From NCBI GenBank assembly GCA_963765705.1, contig CAVXXJ010000006.1, positions 186,001-250,000 of the forward strand: DNA of 64,000 nucleotides. The letters are read 5' to 3'. Made by a program: the position numbers and the translations under genes. How positions within the stretch are numbered: position 1 is the first letter of the stretch; the number at the start of each line of letters is the position of its first letter. Source of the stretch: Gaiellasilicea sp963765705. GTDB lineage: Bacteria; Actinomycetota; Thermoleophilia; Gaiellales; Gaiellaceae. Of the stretch, positions 16,601 through 24,531 are shown piece by piece. The notes beneath the pieces were generated by a model, which did not search any database, was not told the origin of the DNA, and saw only the letters and a list, made by a program, of their open reading frames with translations.

Positions 16601-18488
16601 CCTGGAACATCTCGCGCACGTCGTCCGCCTGGAACTCGGCCCCCTCGTCGTGGCGGAGCCCGAAGTCGTAGATCCAGACCGGCGGCCCGTGTGCGGGCTT
16701 GATCTCGTACGGCCGCTCGTCGCTGATCCGGACGCCCATGTTCTCGAGCAGCGGCAGCACGTCCGAGAGCAGGATCGGCTTGCCCGAGCGGACGAGCTTG
16801 AAGGCGAGGTGGTCGAGGGTCGACTCGAGCGGGACGTAGAGACTCATCCCGAGGTCGCCGTCGGGGTCGAGCCGCTCGATTCGCTCGATGTCGGGCACCG
16901 CCTGCCGGGCGGAGAAGTCCTCGCGGTAGGCGCCGGGGAACGCCTCGGCGTAGCGCTCGAAGAGGTGGCCGGCACGCTGCTCGCCGACCTGCTCCGAGAG
17001 TGCTTCGCGGAGGTCGTCGGTCCAGGCGCGCGTCGCGGCCGCCAGACGCGCCTCGATCTCGGCGACGTCGTACTCCGGAACGACGCCTGGCTCGGTGTAG
17101 ACGACCACATGGACGCGGGCCAGCACCGACTCGGAGACGCGCGTGCTGTAGTCGACGCTCGTTCCGCCGAACGCCTGCTGGAGGATCTCCTGGATCCGCT
17201 GCCGGTTGGCCGTGTCGAAGCGCTCCCGCGGCAGGTAGACGAGACACGAGAAGAAGCGGCCGAACGCGTCCCGGCGGACGAACAGGCGCACGCGGCGGCG
17301 CTCGCCGAGGTGGAGGATGCCCATTGCCGTCTCGAAGAGCTCGTCCTCCGAGATCTGGAACAGCTCGTCGCGCGGGTACGTCTCGAGAATGTCGAGGAGC
17401 GCCTTGTGGTCGTGGCTGCCGCGCAAGAGACCGGACCGCTCGACGACACGTTCCGCCTTGCGCCGGAGCACGGGGATCTCCCATGGGCTCGCGCTGTACG
17501 CCGTGTGCGTGTAGAGCCCGAGGAAGCGCCGCTCGCCGGCCACCTCGCCGTCCTCGTCGAAGCGCTTGACCCCGACGTAGTCGAGGTACGAGGGCCGGTG
17601 GACGGTCGCGCGCGAGTTTGCCTTCGTCAGGATGAGCAAGCTCTTCTCCCGCGCGAGCCGCCGCACCTCCGGCTGCAGCTGCGCGAAGCTGACCGAGATC
17701 GGCCGCTCGTCGCTCGCACGCAGAATGCCGAGCCCGGAGCCGGACACGGCGCGCAAGACGTCCTCGCCGTCCTCGGCGAGCATGTCGTACTCGCGGTAGC
17801 CGACGAACGTGAAGTGGCCGTCGCGCATCCACTCGAGCAGATCCCTGGCCTCCGCGCGCTCGTCCGGGTCGACCGGAGCCGCATCGAGCTCGGCGACGAT
17901 GTCGCCGACGCGCTCCTGCATCGACGGCCAGTCCTCGACCGCCGCGCGCACGTCGTCGAGCACGCGGCAGATGCCGGCGTGCAGCCGCTCCAGCTCCTCC
18001 GGGCCGGCCTGGCGGTCGATCTCGACGTGGATCAGCGACTCGGGCTGCCCGTCCTCGGCGCCGACCTCGAGCAGCCGTCCTTCCTCGTCCCGGCGAAGGC
18101 GCATGATCGGCCGGATCACGAGGTGGATCGCGCTCCCGTTCCGCGTCACCTCCATCGAGACCGAGTCGACGAGGAAGGGCATGTCGTCGACGACCGTCTC
18201 GACGACGGTGTGCGGCGACTCCCAGCCGTGCTCCTCGACGCTGGGCGTGTAGACGTGGACCTTCAGCTCGCCAGGCTTCCGGACGCGCGCGAGGTTCCAG
18301 TGTGCGATCGCGGCGCCGTAGAGATCGACGTCGCGCCGGTCGCTCAGATCATCCGCGGCGACGTGCGCGTAGTACGCGCGGACGAACCGCTCGATGTCTC
18401 CTGCCTGGTCACTCTCGACACACTCGTGGACACGCGCAACCGTTGCCTCGAGGAGTGCCGCCTTCCTCTCATCCGGGGTCGTCGCCAG
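13644..18488 (-). CDS. gdh: Large NAD-dependent glutamate dehydrogenase, probable CTG start
   Basis: Oxidatively deaminates glutamate to 2-oxoglutarate. Homology to the roughly 1,600-residue NAD-GDH class runs through the whole frame: DMPFLVDSVSMEV near the N-terminus, KGGFVVKRPPAGG with active-site lysines, GGIRWSDRREDFRTEVLGLM, and the Rossmann part (GIGDMSGDVFGNGML). Conserved N-terminal homology (FVRAYYAHVAADDL, EEHGWESPHTVVE) extends upstream of the first ATG at 18182, but I find no ATG, GTG or TTG in frame there. A CTG at 18488-18486 with GAGAGG seven bases before it gives 1,614 residues, the normal family length. The gene is the last of the phoH-ybeY-dgkA-cdd-era cluster. Confidence 0.88.
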   Translation of the reverse strand: MATTPDERKAALLEATVARVHECVESDQAGDIERFVRAYYAHVAADDLSDRRDVDLYGAAIAHWNLARVRKPGELKVHVYTPSVEEHGWESPHTVVETVVDDMPFLVDSVSMEVTRNGSAIHLVIRPIMRLRRDEEGRLLEVGAEDGQPESLIHVEIDRQAGPEELERLHAGICRVLDDVRAAVEDWPSMQERVGDIVAELDAAPVDPDERAEARDLLEWMRDGHFTFVGYREYDMLAEDGEDVLRAVSGSGLGILRASDERPISVSFAQLQPEVRRLAREKSLLILTKANSRATVHRPSYLDYVGVKRFDEDGEVAGERRFLGLYTHTAYSASPWEIPVLRRKAERVVERSGLLRGSHDHKALLDILETYPRDELFQISEDELFETAMGILHLGERRRVRLFVRRDAFGRFFSCLVYLPRERFDTANRQRIQEILQQAFGGTSVDYSTRVSESVLARVHVVVYTEPGVVPEYDVAEIEARLAAATRAWTDDLREALSEQVGEQRAGHLFERYAEAFPGAYREDFSARQAVPDIERIERLDPDGDLGMSLYVPLESTLDHLAFKLVRSGKPILLSDVLPLLENMGVRISDERPYEIKPAHGPPVWIYDFGLRHDEGAEFQADDVREMFQDAFARAWRGESENDGFNRLVLSARLTAREITILRAIAKYLRQAGSTFSQTYMEDALAAHPDVARGVVELFRIRLDPARPEDAPGQVRALERKLKAAIDAVESLDEDRILRGFLRVVRAVLRTNYFQTDTDGQAKSYLSLKLDPDLVPDLPEPRPMFEVFVYSPRVEAVHLRGGKVARGGIRWSDRREDFRTEVLGLMKAQTVKNAVIVPVGAKGGFVVKRPPAGGDRSALLEEVVECYRTFMRGLLDVTDTISAGSIVPPPDVVRLDGDDPYLVVAADKGTATFSDIANAIAIEYGFWLGDAFASGGSAGYDHKQMAITARGAWESVKRHFRELGTDIEATDFTVVGIGDMSGDVFGNGMLLSRNIRLIGAFDHRHVFLDPNPDPGPSFTERERLFRLPGSSWADYDAALISPGGGVFPRAAKTVPLSVEARAALGVEAESLTPSELIHALLCAPVDLLWNGGIGTYVKAREERHAEVGDRANDTVRVDAEELRCRVVGEGGNLGVTQRARIAYARGGGRVYMDAIDNSAGVDCSDHEVNIKILLDTIVADGDLTGKQRNAILAEMADEVAALVLRDNYEQTQAISTSTAQAASMVEVHVRYVRSLEQDGTLNRELECLPTDDGFDEREAAGGGLTPPEFATLLSHTKIALAQELLASDLPEDPYLASELERYFPTRLREDFDAQLQRHPLRREIIASRVVNDLVNRAGTTFAFRLSDETGAGADDIARAYAVAREAFGLRGLWGEIEVLDGRVPAETQIAMLLKARILLERATRWLLRNRRRPIDIAATVSRYAPGSAALAEALPGLLGAAELEAAAGKAASLADVGVPAELAQRVAQLEALVPTFELVEIAAAAELDVAAAAEVYFTLGARLELHWLRDRILDLPRETRWEAMARAALRDDVYSEQAGLTAEVLRSGPGVERWLAENATAVERSLQVLADIRTGGTLDLARLSVAVREMRNLIHSSGAPQRAQPSVEQPAPQP

Positions 18489-18525
18489 TCGCGGACCTCT
18501 CGTCGCGTTGCAGCCGAAGTATGGA

Positions 18526-18948
18526 CTAGCGGCGCGGGCGGATTGCGCCGCGCGGTGTGAAGCCGCCGTCGCCCCGCGCGATCGCGGCCGCGACCTCGTG
18601 GATGGCGCGCCGGCTCCCCAGCGTGCCCCGTACGCGCCAGCGGAGCTCGCGCGTACCGCTCTTCGCCTTGACGAGCCACGGTCGCCGGAAGACGATCCGG
18701 AACACGAGCCCGCCGATCGCGACCAGCACCGCGGCCAGGAAGATCAGCACCGGCAGCCCCACCAGGAGCAACGCGAACACCGCCAGCGAGATCACGATCC
18801 AGAGGACGACGCCGGCGAGATCGAAGTCGGTGCCCCAGTCGGCGCCGGCCATGTCGGTGAGCTCCGGTCGGCCGACTCGCCAGCGCGGTACCTCGAGCCA
18901 GCTTCGCGTCACCTCCCACTCCACGCCCTCGGGGTCGACGGCACGCAT
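18526..18948 (-). CDS. Two-helix membrane protein of unknown function
   Basis: 140 residues from ATG 18948, the start that directly abuts the era stop (TGACATG). The N-terminus is soluble (VDPEGVEWEVTRSWLEVPRW), then two adjacent transmembrane helices (VVLWIVISLAVFALLLVGLP and VLIFLAAVLVAIGGLVFRIVF), then a basic C-terminal domain (KSGTRELRWRVRG, RRAIHEVAAAIARGDG). No family recognised. It lies between era and the glutamate dehydrogenase gene in one minus-strand run. Confidence 0.7.
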   Translation of the reverse strand: MRAVDPEGVEWEVTRSWLEVPRWRVGRPELTDMAGADWGTDFDLAGVVLWIVISLAVFALLLVGLPVLIFLAAVLVAIGGLVFRIVFRRPWLVKAKSGTRELRWRVRGTLGSRRAIHEVAAAIARGDGGFTPRGAIRPRR

Positions 18949-18949
18949 G

Positions 18950-19810
18950 TCAGAGACCGAGTCGTTCGAGCGTCGCGTCGTCGCGCCGCCACTTCGGGCG
19001 CACCTTGACGACGAGCTCGAGGAAAACCTTGTGCCCGAGCAAGGCCTCGATCTCCGGGCGCGCCCGCGTGCCGATCTCACGGATCATCGCCCCCTTCTTG
19101 CCGACGAGGATCTGCTTCTGCGACTCCGTCTCGACGAGCACGAACGCGCGCAGCAGCTTCTCGTCCAGGTCGTCGATCTCGACCGAGATCGAGTGCGGCA
19201 CCTCGTCGCGCGTGAGCTGTAGCGCCTTCTCCCGGATCAGCTCGGTGATCCGCTCCTCGCTCGTCTGGTCGGTGGCGGATTCGCGCTCGAAGAACGCCTG
19301 TCCCTCGGGCAGCAGGTAGAGCAGGTCGCCTCGCAGCTCGTCGATCCCGTCCTTCGTCTTCGCGCTCACCGGATGGAGCGCGTGGAAGTCGCCGAGCTGC
19401 CCCGCCGCCTTCATCTGGCTGATGATGTGGCCCGGCTTCAGGTTGTCGACCTTGTTGACGGCGATGATCACCGGCTTGCCGAGCGCGAACACGCGGCGGG
19501 CGATGAAGCGGTCGCCGGCGCCGATCCGGTCGCGCGCCGAGAGGACGAAGAGCACGACGTCGATGTCCTCGAACGAGGAGTCGACCGTGTTCTGCATCCG
19601 CCTGGTCAGGTTGTCCATCGGGCGCTGGAACCCGGGCAGGTCGACGAGGACGAGCTGGTAGTCCTCGCCGTTCGCGACGCCGTAGATCCGGCGGCGGGTC
19701 GTGTTCGGCACCCTCGAGGTGATCGCGATCTTCTCGCCGACGAGGGCGTTCACGAGCGTCGACTTGCCGACGTTCGGCCGGCCCGCGACGGCAACGAACC
19801 CGGACTTCAC
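18950..19810 (-). CDS. era: GTPase Era, 16S rRNA-binding ribosome assembly factor
   Basis: 286 residues from GTG 19810, overlapping the cdd stop as GTGA. GTPase motifs are all present: G1 GRPNVGKST near residue 10, G3 DLPGF, G4 NKVD, G5 SAK. The C-terminal KH domain is seen as EIGTRARPEIEALLGHKVFLEL with the G-x-x-G-like VGKKGAMI. Era binds the 3' end of 16S rRNA in 30S maturation. Gene order ybeY-dgkA-cdd-era is a classic conserved cluster. Confidence 0.95.
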   Translation of the reverse strand: MKSGFVAVAGRPNVGKSTLVNALVGEKIAITSRVPNTTRRRIYGVANGEDYQLVLVDLPGFQRPMDNLTRRMQNTVDSSFEDIDVVLFVLSARDRIGAGDRFIARRVFALGKPVIIAVNKVDNLKPGHIISQMKAAGQLGDFHALHPVSAKTKDGIDELRGDLLYLLPEGQAFFERESATDQTSEERITELIREKALQLTRDEVPHSISVEIDDLDEKLLRAFVLVETESQKQILVGKKGAMIREIGTRARPEIEALLGHKVFLELVVKVRPKWRRDDATLERLGL

Positions 19811-20178
19811 GTGTCCGGAAGGTCCCAGCCGTCCGGGAGCAGCTCCGCGGCCGCGTAGGTCGCGATCGAGCCGTCGGCGCGCCGGAAGCTCACCTCCGGG
19901 ATCCCGAACTCTTGCAGCCACTGGCGGCAGCCGCCACACGGCGAGGCGTTGATCCCGATCGCGGCGATCTCACCCGGACCGAAGCCGGCGACGACGGCAG
20001 CGACGAGGGCGCTCTTCTCCGCGCAGACGCCGAGCGGATACGCGGCGTTCTCGACGTTGACGCCCTCGAACTCCTGCCCGCTCTTCGTCCGGACGACTGC
20101 GCCGACGTTGTACTTCGAGTACGGGGCATAGGCCTTCGGAGCCAGGGCCTCCGCCTTGACGACGAGCTCTTCGCTCAT
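19807..20178 (-). CDS. cdd: Cytidine deaminase
   Basis: 123 residues, the size of the homotetrameric zinc enzyme that deaminates cytidine and deoxycytidine. The zinc motifs are the three-cysteine type: VCAEKSA (Cys plus catalytic Glu) and PCGGCRQ. APYSKYNVGA near the N-terminus is the substrate-binding segment. ATG 20178 overlaps the upstream stop (ATGA), and its own stop overlaps the era GTG, showing tight coupling. Confidence 0.93.
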   Translation of the reverse strand: MSEELVVKAEALAPKAYAPYSKYNVGAVVRTKSGQEFEGVNVENAAYPLGVCAEKSALVAAVVAGFGPGEIAAIGINASPCGGCRQWLQEFGIPEVSFRRADGSIATYAAAELLPDGWDLPDT

Positions 20179-20894
20179 TGGGCGACCTGGAAGACGGCGA
20201 GCGTCACGAGAGCGCCGAGCAGGCCGCCGTAGGCGACCTCGATCGTCGAGTGCACTCCCGATTCGACGCGCGTCTGAGCCACCAGCATCGCCATGATGAA
20301 GGTCAGCGACGAGATCAGGAAGTGGTGGTCCGAGTCGCCCATGAGCAGGGTCGCGGCCATCCAGCCCGCGAAGGCGACGGCCGCATGGCCGGACGGGAGG
20401 CCGCCGCGGAGCGGCGACCCGCGGCCGGTGAGGGCTTTCGTGCCGATCACGATCAGCGTCGTCAGCACGAGAGCGACGAGGGTCAGCTCGGCCGACGCGT
20501 CGGTCAGCCGGTCGAGCAGGTTCGAGCTTCGCGTCGCCACCTGGCCGGAGAAGACGAGATACCCGACCGCGACCGCGACGCCCGTCGCGATCAGGACCGC
20601 GCCGGCGGCAATGTCCTTCGCGAGCTTCGCCATCGGGTCGAACGACGTCGTCGCGACGTCGACTGCCGCCTCGACGGCCGTGTTCAGCATCTCCGCGATC
20701 AGGACGAATGCGATCGCGAGCAGCAGCGCGATCAGCTCCAGCTTGTCGACCCCCGAGATGAGCGCGGCGACGAGGACGATCGCGGCGACGACGAAGTGGA
20801 TGCGCAGGTTCCGCTGGGTGCGGAGCACGTGGATGATCCCCTCGAACGCGTAGTTGAACGACTCGAGGATCGACGGCGTGTTTCGAGGTCTCAC
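20175..20894 (-). CDS. dgkA: Diacylglycerol/undecaprenol kinase fused to a PAP2 phosphatase domain
   Basis: 239 residues with two membrane modules. Residues 1-115 are DgkA-like (ESFNYAFEGIIHVLRTQRN, and the signature AEMLNTAVEAAVD). Residues about 150-239 are PAP2-like, with GGLPSGHAAVAF and a terminal ESGVHSTIEVAYG block carrying the second His. A kinase and a phosphatase on one chain suggests interconversion of undecaprenol and its phosphate, or of diacylglycerol and phosphatidate; the direction is not decided by sequence. GTG start 20894 overlaps the ybeY stop. Confidence 0.85.
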   Translation of the reverse strand: MRPRNTPSILESFNYAFEGIIHVLRTQRNLRIHFVVAAIVLVAALISGVDKLELIALLLAIAFVLIAEMLNTAVEAAVDVATTSFDPMAKLAKDIAAGAVLIATGVAVAVGYLVFSGQVATRSSNLLDRLTDASAELTLVALVLTTLIVIGTKALTGRGSPLRGGLPSGHAAVAFAGWMAATLLMGDSDHHFLISSLTFIMAMLVAQTRVESGVHSTIEVAYGGLLGALVTLAVFQVAQ

Positions 20895-21268
20895 GCGTGC
20901 ACCGCCTCCCGCTCCTCCATCGCCGCGCCGTGCTCGTAGCCCAGCAGGTGCAGGAGCCCATGCACGAGCGGTGCCCGCCACTTCTCGCCGACGACCTGCG
21001 GGCAGACGACGACGTCGCCGAGCGCGCGAGGCATGCCCTCGGCCAGCTCCTCCCGCCCGTCGATCGGGAAGGAGAGCACGTCCGTCGCCTCGTCGATACC
21101 GAGGTGGTCGCGCTTGAGCGTGCGCATCTCCTCCGGCCCGGCGAAGGCGAGACCGAGCTCACCGTCCTCGACGCCCTCGGCCGCGAGGACGGAACGTGCC
21201 ACCTCGACGGCGGCTGCCTCATTCACCTCGGCGCCGCTTCGGTTGTCGACCTCGACCGTGATCGTCAT
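20891..21268 (-). CDS. ybeY: Endoribonuclease YbeY (16S rRNA maturation)
   Basis: 125 residues. The zinc motif HGLLHLLGYEH (H-x3-H-x5-H) near the C-terminus and the upstream ATDVLSFPIDG segment identify YbeY/UPF0054. It acts in ribosome quality control and 16S rRNA 3'-end processing. ATG 21268 overlaps the phoH stop (ATGA). The protein is slightly shorter than E. coli YbeY, ending soon after the zinc site. Confidence 0.93.
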   Translation of the reverse strand: MTITVEVDNRSGAEVNEAAAVEVARSVLAAEGVEDGELGLAFAGPEEMRTLKRDHLGIDEATDVLSFPIDGREELAEGMPRALGDVVVCPQVVGEKWRAPLVHGLLHLLGYEHGAAMEEREAVHA

Positions 21269-22224
21269 CGCTTCCGCGCCGTGCCGGTCTCCTCCGCGTG
21301 CTGCTTGTAGGCCTCGACGATCCGCTGCACGAGCTTGTGCCGGACGACGTCCTGGTGCGAGAACTCGACGAACTCGATCCCCTCGATCGAGCCGAGGATG
21401 TCGCGCACCTGGATCAGGCCGGACGACTGGTCCCGCGGGAGGTCGACCTGCGTCACGTCGCCCGTGACGACGACCTTCGAGCCGAAGCCGAGCCGCGTCA
21501 GGAACATCTGCATCTGCTCCGGCGAGGTGTTCTGCGCCTCGTCGAGGATGATGAACGAGTCGTTGAGCGTCCGGCCGCGCATGAACGCCAGCGGCGCCAC
21601 CTCGATCACGCCGCGCTCCATGTGCGCGGTCAGCTTGTCGGCGTCGAGCATGTCGTGCAGCGCGTCGAAGAGCGGCCGGAGGTACGGATCTACCTTCGCC
21701 AGCATGTCGCCGGGCAGGAAGCCGAGCCGCTCCCCCGCCTCGACCGCGGGGCGCGTGAGGATGATCCGGCCGACCTGCTTTTCGGCGAGCGCGGCGACGG
21801 CGAGCGCCATCGCGAGATAGGTCTTGCCGGTGCCCGCAGGGCCGATCCCGAACGTCACCGTGCGGTTGCGGATCGCGTCGACGTAGCGCTTCTGGTTCAC
21901 CGTCTTCGGGGCGATCTTCTTGCCGCGATGGCGCCAGACCACATCGGAGAAGACCTCGCGGATGTCCTCGGCCTGGTCGAGCGCGGCGACGACGGCGCCG
22001 ACCGTCTCGGGGCCGATCTCGTGCCCGCCTTCGACCAGCTCGACGAGCTCGTCGACGACCGCGCGGGCGGCCGCCACGCGAACGTCGTCGCCCTCGATCG
22101 TCAGCTGGTTCCCGCGCAGCCGCAGCGTGCAATGCAGCCGGTCGCGCAGCGAATCGAGCACGCCGTCGCCGACACCGGCGAGCTCGGCGGCTACCTCATT
22201 CGGGACGGAAAGGACTTCCTGCAC
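21265..22224 (-). CDS. phoH: PhoH family P-loop ATPase
   Basis: 319 residues, typical of PhoH. The Walker A GPAGTGKTYLA and Walker B SFIILDEAQNT are visible, with the family blocks KTVNQKRYVDAI before and FSHQDVVRHKLVQRIVEAY after. The N-terminal 90 residues resemble a KH-like RNA-binding segment. The role is RNA-linked but poorly defined; neighbouring YbeY supports rRNA metabolism. The start is a GTG at 22224. It is the first gene of the phoH-to-gdh run, separated from the lipoprotein gene upstream. Confidence 0.92.
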   Translation of the reverse strand: MQEVLSVPNEVAAELAGVGDGVLDSLRDRLHCTLRLRGNQLTIEGDDVRVAAARAVVDELVELVEGGHEIGPETVGAVVAALDQAEDIREVFSDVVWRHRGKKIAPKTVNQKRYVDAIRNRTVTFGIGPAGTGKTYLAMALAVAALAEKQVGRIILTRPAVEAGERLGFLPGDMLAKVDPYLRPLFDALHDMLDADKLTAHMERGVIEVAPLAFMRGRTLNDSFIILDEAQNTSPEQMQMFLTRLGFGSKVVVTGDVTQVDLPRDQSSGLIQVRDILGSIEGIEFVEFSHQDVVRHKLVQRIVEAYKQHAEETGTARKR

Positions 22225-22269
22225 CCGGCCCAGTGTAGGTGAGCATGCGGGCGGCTCAGGCGCGGTTGG

Positions 22270-23124
22270 CTAGCCCCCGGAGGTGGCCCCGAGCTCCTTC
22301 GAGACGTCGAAGACCCGCGCCGCAGGCGGCGCCGCGACATCGACATCGACCCCGAAGTCGTAGTAGTCGGAGAGCACCTTCATCGCGACCTTCTCGCCCT
22401 CGGCTGCGAACGACATCTTCATCACCATGCGGCGCAGCAGGCCGTCGTCGTCCACGAACACCTCGATCGGGATCCTTCCCACCCCGGACTGCTTCTTCAG
22501 CCGCTCGGCAGCGGTCCGCATCTCCTTGCGCTGCTGCTCGCTGAGGCCGAGCTCGTCCGCGCCCGCGTCGACCGCTTTCTGCAAGTCGAGCATCGCGGTG
22601 TAGCGGGTCGTCCCCGTGCCGCGCACAGCGGCCTTGCCGGCCTCCTTGACGCCCGTGCTCGACGCCCGGAGCAGCCTCAGCGTCTGCGTCGGATCCTGCT
22701 GCAGCTGTGAGGGATCGAGGCCGCCGATCCCGGCCATGTCCAGCGCCTTCCCGAGATCGAACGCGAGCCAATCCTTGCCTTGTGGCAGGCCGGCCCGGAG
22801 CGACTCGGGCATCCGCAGGTACATCATCGTCCCGAGCATGCGGATCTCGACGGTCCCGTCGCCCACGATGGGGAGGAGCGACGACATATCCATGGTCATC
22901 GAGCCCTGCCCCTCGTCGTAGGCGAAGATTCCCTCGCCGCCGAAAGCCAGCTTCTTGCCGGCCACCACCATCGTCGTCTCGAAGGTGACGCGGGAGCTGC
23001 CCGCCTCGGTCGTCTTCGAGGCGGCGTTCGCAACAGGGTCGAGGTCGAGCGTGTCCTTGGCGCCGCAGCCTGTCGACACGACCAGTAGAAGCGCCAAGGG
23101 AAGCAGTGCGAAAGCGCGTCTCAC
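22270..23124 (-). CDS. Lipoprotein, LppX/LprG-like (paralogue of the next gene upstream)
   Basis: 284 residues from GTG 23124, chosen because it starts the signal peptide MRRAFALLPLALLLVVSTGC, in which STGC is the lipobox. The mature part has the extended sheet pattern of LppX/LprAFG-type or DUF6612 lipoproteins (SRVTFETTMVVAGKKLAFGG, TRYTAMLDLQKAVD, IPIEVFVDDDGLLRRMVMKM). It ends with a DYYDFGVDVDVAAPPA motif that is shared with the next gene. Members bind lipids or are of unknown role at the outer face of the membrane. Confidence 0.78.
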   Translation of the reverse strand: MRRAFALLPLALLLVVSTGCGAKDTLDLDPVANAASKTTEAGSSRVTFETTMVVAGKKLAFGGEGIFAYDEGQGSMTMDMSSLLPIVGDGTVEIRMLGTMMYLRMPESLRAGLPQGKDWLAFDLGKALDMAGIGGLDPSQLQQDPTQTLRLLRASSTGVKEAGKAAVRGTGTTRYTAMLDLQKAVDAGADELGLSEQQRKEMRTAAERLKKQSGVGRIPIEVFVDDDGLLRRMVMKMSFAAEGEKVAMKVLSDYYDFGVDVDVAAPPAARVFDVSKELGATSGG

Positions 23125-23174
23125 GCGAGAAAGTTTACCGCTGTTCGAGCGGCAAAACCCGGCCAACTGCTTAC

Positions 23175-23193
23175 GCCGGGAAGCGTTCCCGGC
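23175..23193 (-). terminator. Hairpin terminator downstream of the second lipoprotein gene
   Basis: GCCGGGAA (23175-23182), loop GCG, TTCCCGGC (23186-23193): a perfect 8-bp stem that begins immediately after the minus-strand stop at 23194. There is no U-tract. Confidence 0.55.
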
Positions 23194-24040
23194 TCACTCC
23201 TGACGCACCGGCAGCTCATCCCATTCGACCACCTCCGACTCGGCGGGCGGCCAGATGTCAACCCGGATCCCGAAGTCGAAAAACTCGGTCGTGGTCGTGT
23301 TCGTCGCCCACTCCTCCTGCGTTCCGTCAGCCGCAGCGCTCCAACTGCGGTCACGGCTCACGACGCGACGCGCACGTCCGTCGCGATCGACCCAGGCGTC
23401 GATCGTCGTTTCGACGTCGACGAAGCCGCCCTGTTGTGCGAGAAAGCGTTCGACCGAGGCAGCGCTCCAGCCCAACTGCCCGAGGTCGTGCAGCCATGCC
23501 TTCCGGTTGTCGATCGCTGCTTCGAAGTGGGTCGTCGCGACGCCCTGGACGTCCTCTTCCCCCACCCGCTCGACGTCCGAGGCGATCGAGCGAAGATAGT
23601 CGAGGTAGCGAGCGGGGCTCGGCTGGGAGCTCGAAAAAGGAGACGCGCTCGTAGTTGATGCCCAGACCCTCGTGTGGAGCAGCGTCGACGACTTTCATGA
23701 AGTACGCCTCACTCTCGGCTGCGTCGTACCGAGACCAGTGCTTTCCGAGCGGGAAACCGGTGTCAGGCGGCAACGCGGCATAGGAGACAAGCCCGATCCT
23801 GATCGTGCGGCCCTCCGCATCGAGCGTCTCGCTGCTGTCGCGGCCGAAGTCGATGATCCCTGAGTTTCGGTACTCGCTCGTCTCCGGATCATCGCTCCAC
23901 GTGGTGCGCGTCACAGTCTCGAAGCGGGCCGTGCTTCGGTCTGCTTCCGAAGCAGTGTCCGGCTGCACCGCCTCGGCGCCGCAGCCGGTTACGGAAAGCG
24001 CGAAGGCCGCGATCAGACCGAGTGAGAGCAGGCGCAACAC
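23194..24040 (-). CDS. Lipoprotein, paralogue of 22270-23124, reading frame interrupted once
   Basis: Starts GTG 24040 with signal peptide and lipobox (SLGLIAAFALSVTGC). The first frame reads through YERVSFF, then the homology continues in another frame (PARYLDYLRSIASDVE, VGEEDVQGVATTHFEA). Removing one base from the run of five A at 23634-23638 restores a 281-residue protein. It ends in FFDFGIRVDIWPPAE, matching the YDFGVDVDVAAPPA end of the neighbouring paralogue. A homopolymer error is the simplest explanation; true frameshift inactivation is the alternative. The function is as uncertain as for the paralogue. Confidence 0.7.
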
Positions 24041-24087
24041 GGCCTCACCGTAGGTCGCTTCTCAGGGAATAGCGAGAGCGGGTCGAG

Positions 24088-24531
24088 TCAAGCGAGCTTC
24101 TCGCGAACGAGCTGGCTCACAGCCGAGCCGTCCGCGCGCCCGGCGACCTGCGGCATCACGTCCGCCATCACCCGGCCGATGTCGCGCATGCTCGTGGCGC
24201 CGACCTCGGCGATCACGTCGTCGACGATCGACTCGAGCTCGTCCTCGGAGATCGGCTCGGGCATGAACTCCTCGAGCACGTCGAGCTCGTCCTCTTCCTT
24301 CTCCGCCTGCTCCTCGCGGCCGCCGGAGCGAAACGCCTCGGCGGCTTCCAGCCGCTTCTTGCGCTCGCGCTGGAGCACCTGGAGCTCCTCGTCCTCGTGC
24401 AGCGGTCGCTGCAGCTCCTTCTCCGCGCCCTGGAGGCTGGAGAGGATCAGGCGCAGCGCGTCGCGGCGCGCTGCGTCCCCCTCGCGCATGGCAGCCTCGA
24501 GCTGCTCTTTGATTTCGGCGATCAAGCTCAT
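24088..24531 (-). CDS. YqeY/GatB-domain protein
   Basis: 147 residues. The sequence MSLIAEIKEQLEAAMREGD, LRLILSSLQGAEKEL and C-terminal SMRDIGRVMADVMPQVAGRA is characteristic of YqeY-like proteins, which share the tRNA-amidotransferase GatB C-terminal fold; their role is linked to tRNA but not well defined. ATG 24531 overlaps the stop of the HIT gene (ATGA), which decides the start over a longer frame. Highly charged helices (EEQAEKEEDELDVLEE) occupy the middle. Confidence 0.88.
   Translation of the reverse strand: MSLIAEIKEQLEAAMREGDAARRDALRLILSSLQGAEKELQRPLHEDEELQVLQRERKKRLEAAEAFRSGGREEQAEKEEDELDVLEEFMPEPISEDELESIVDDVIAEVGATSMRDIGRVMADVMPQVAGRADGSAVSQLVREKLA

Noticed and set aside
15612..18560. 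A 982-codon open frame on the plus strand opposite the glutamate dehydrogenase gene
   Set aside because: High GC makes long antisense frames common. It has no recognisable domain and an Arg/Asp/Val-rich composition that mirrors the real gene's third-position bias.
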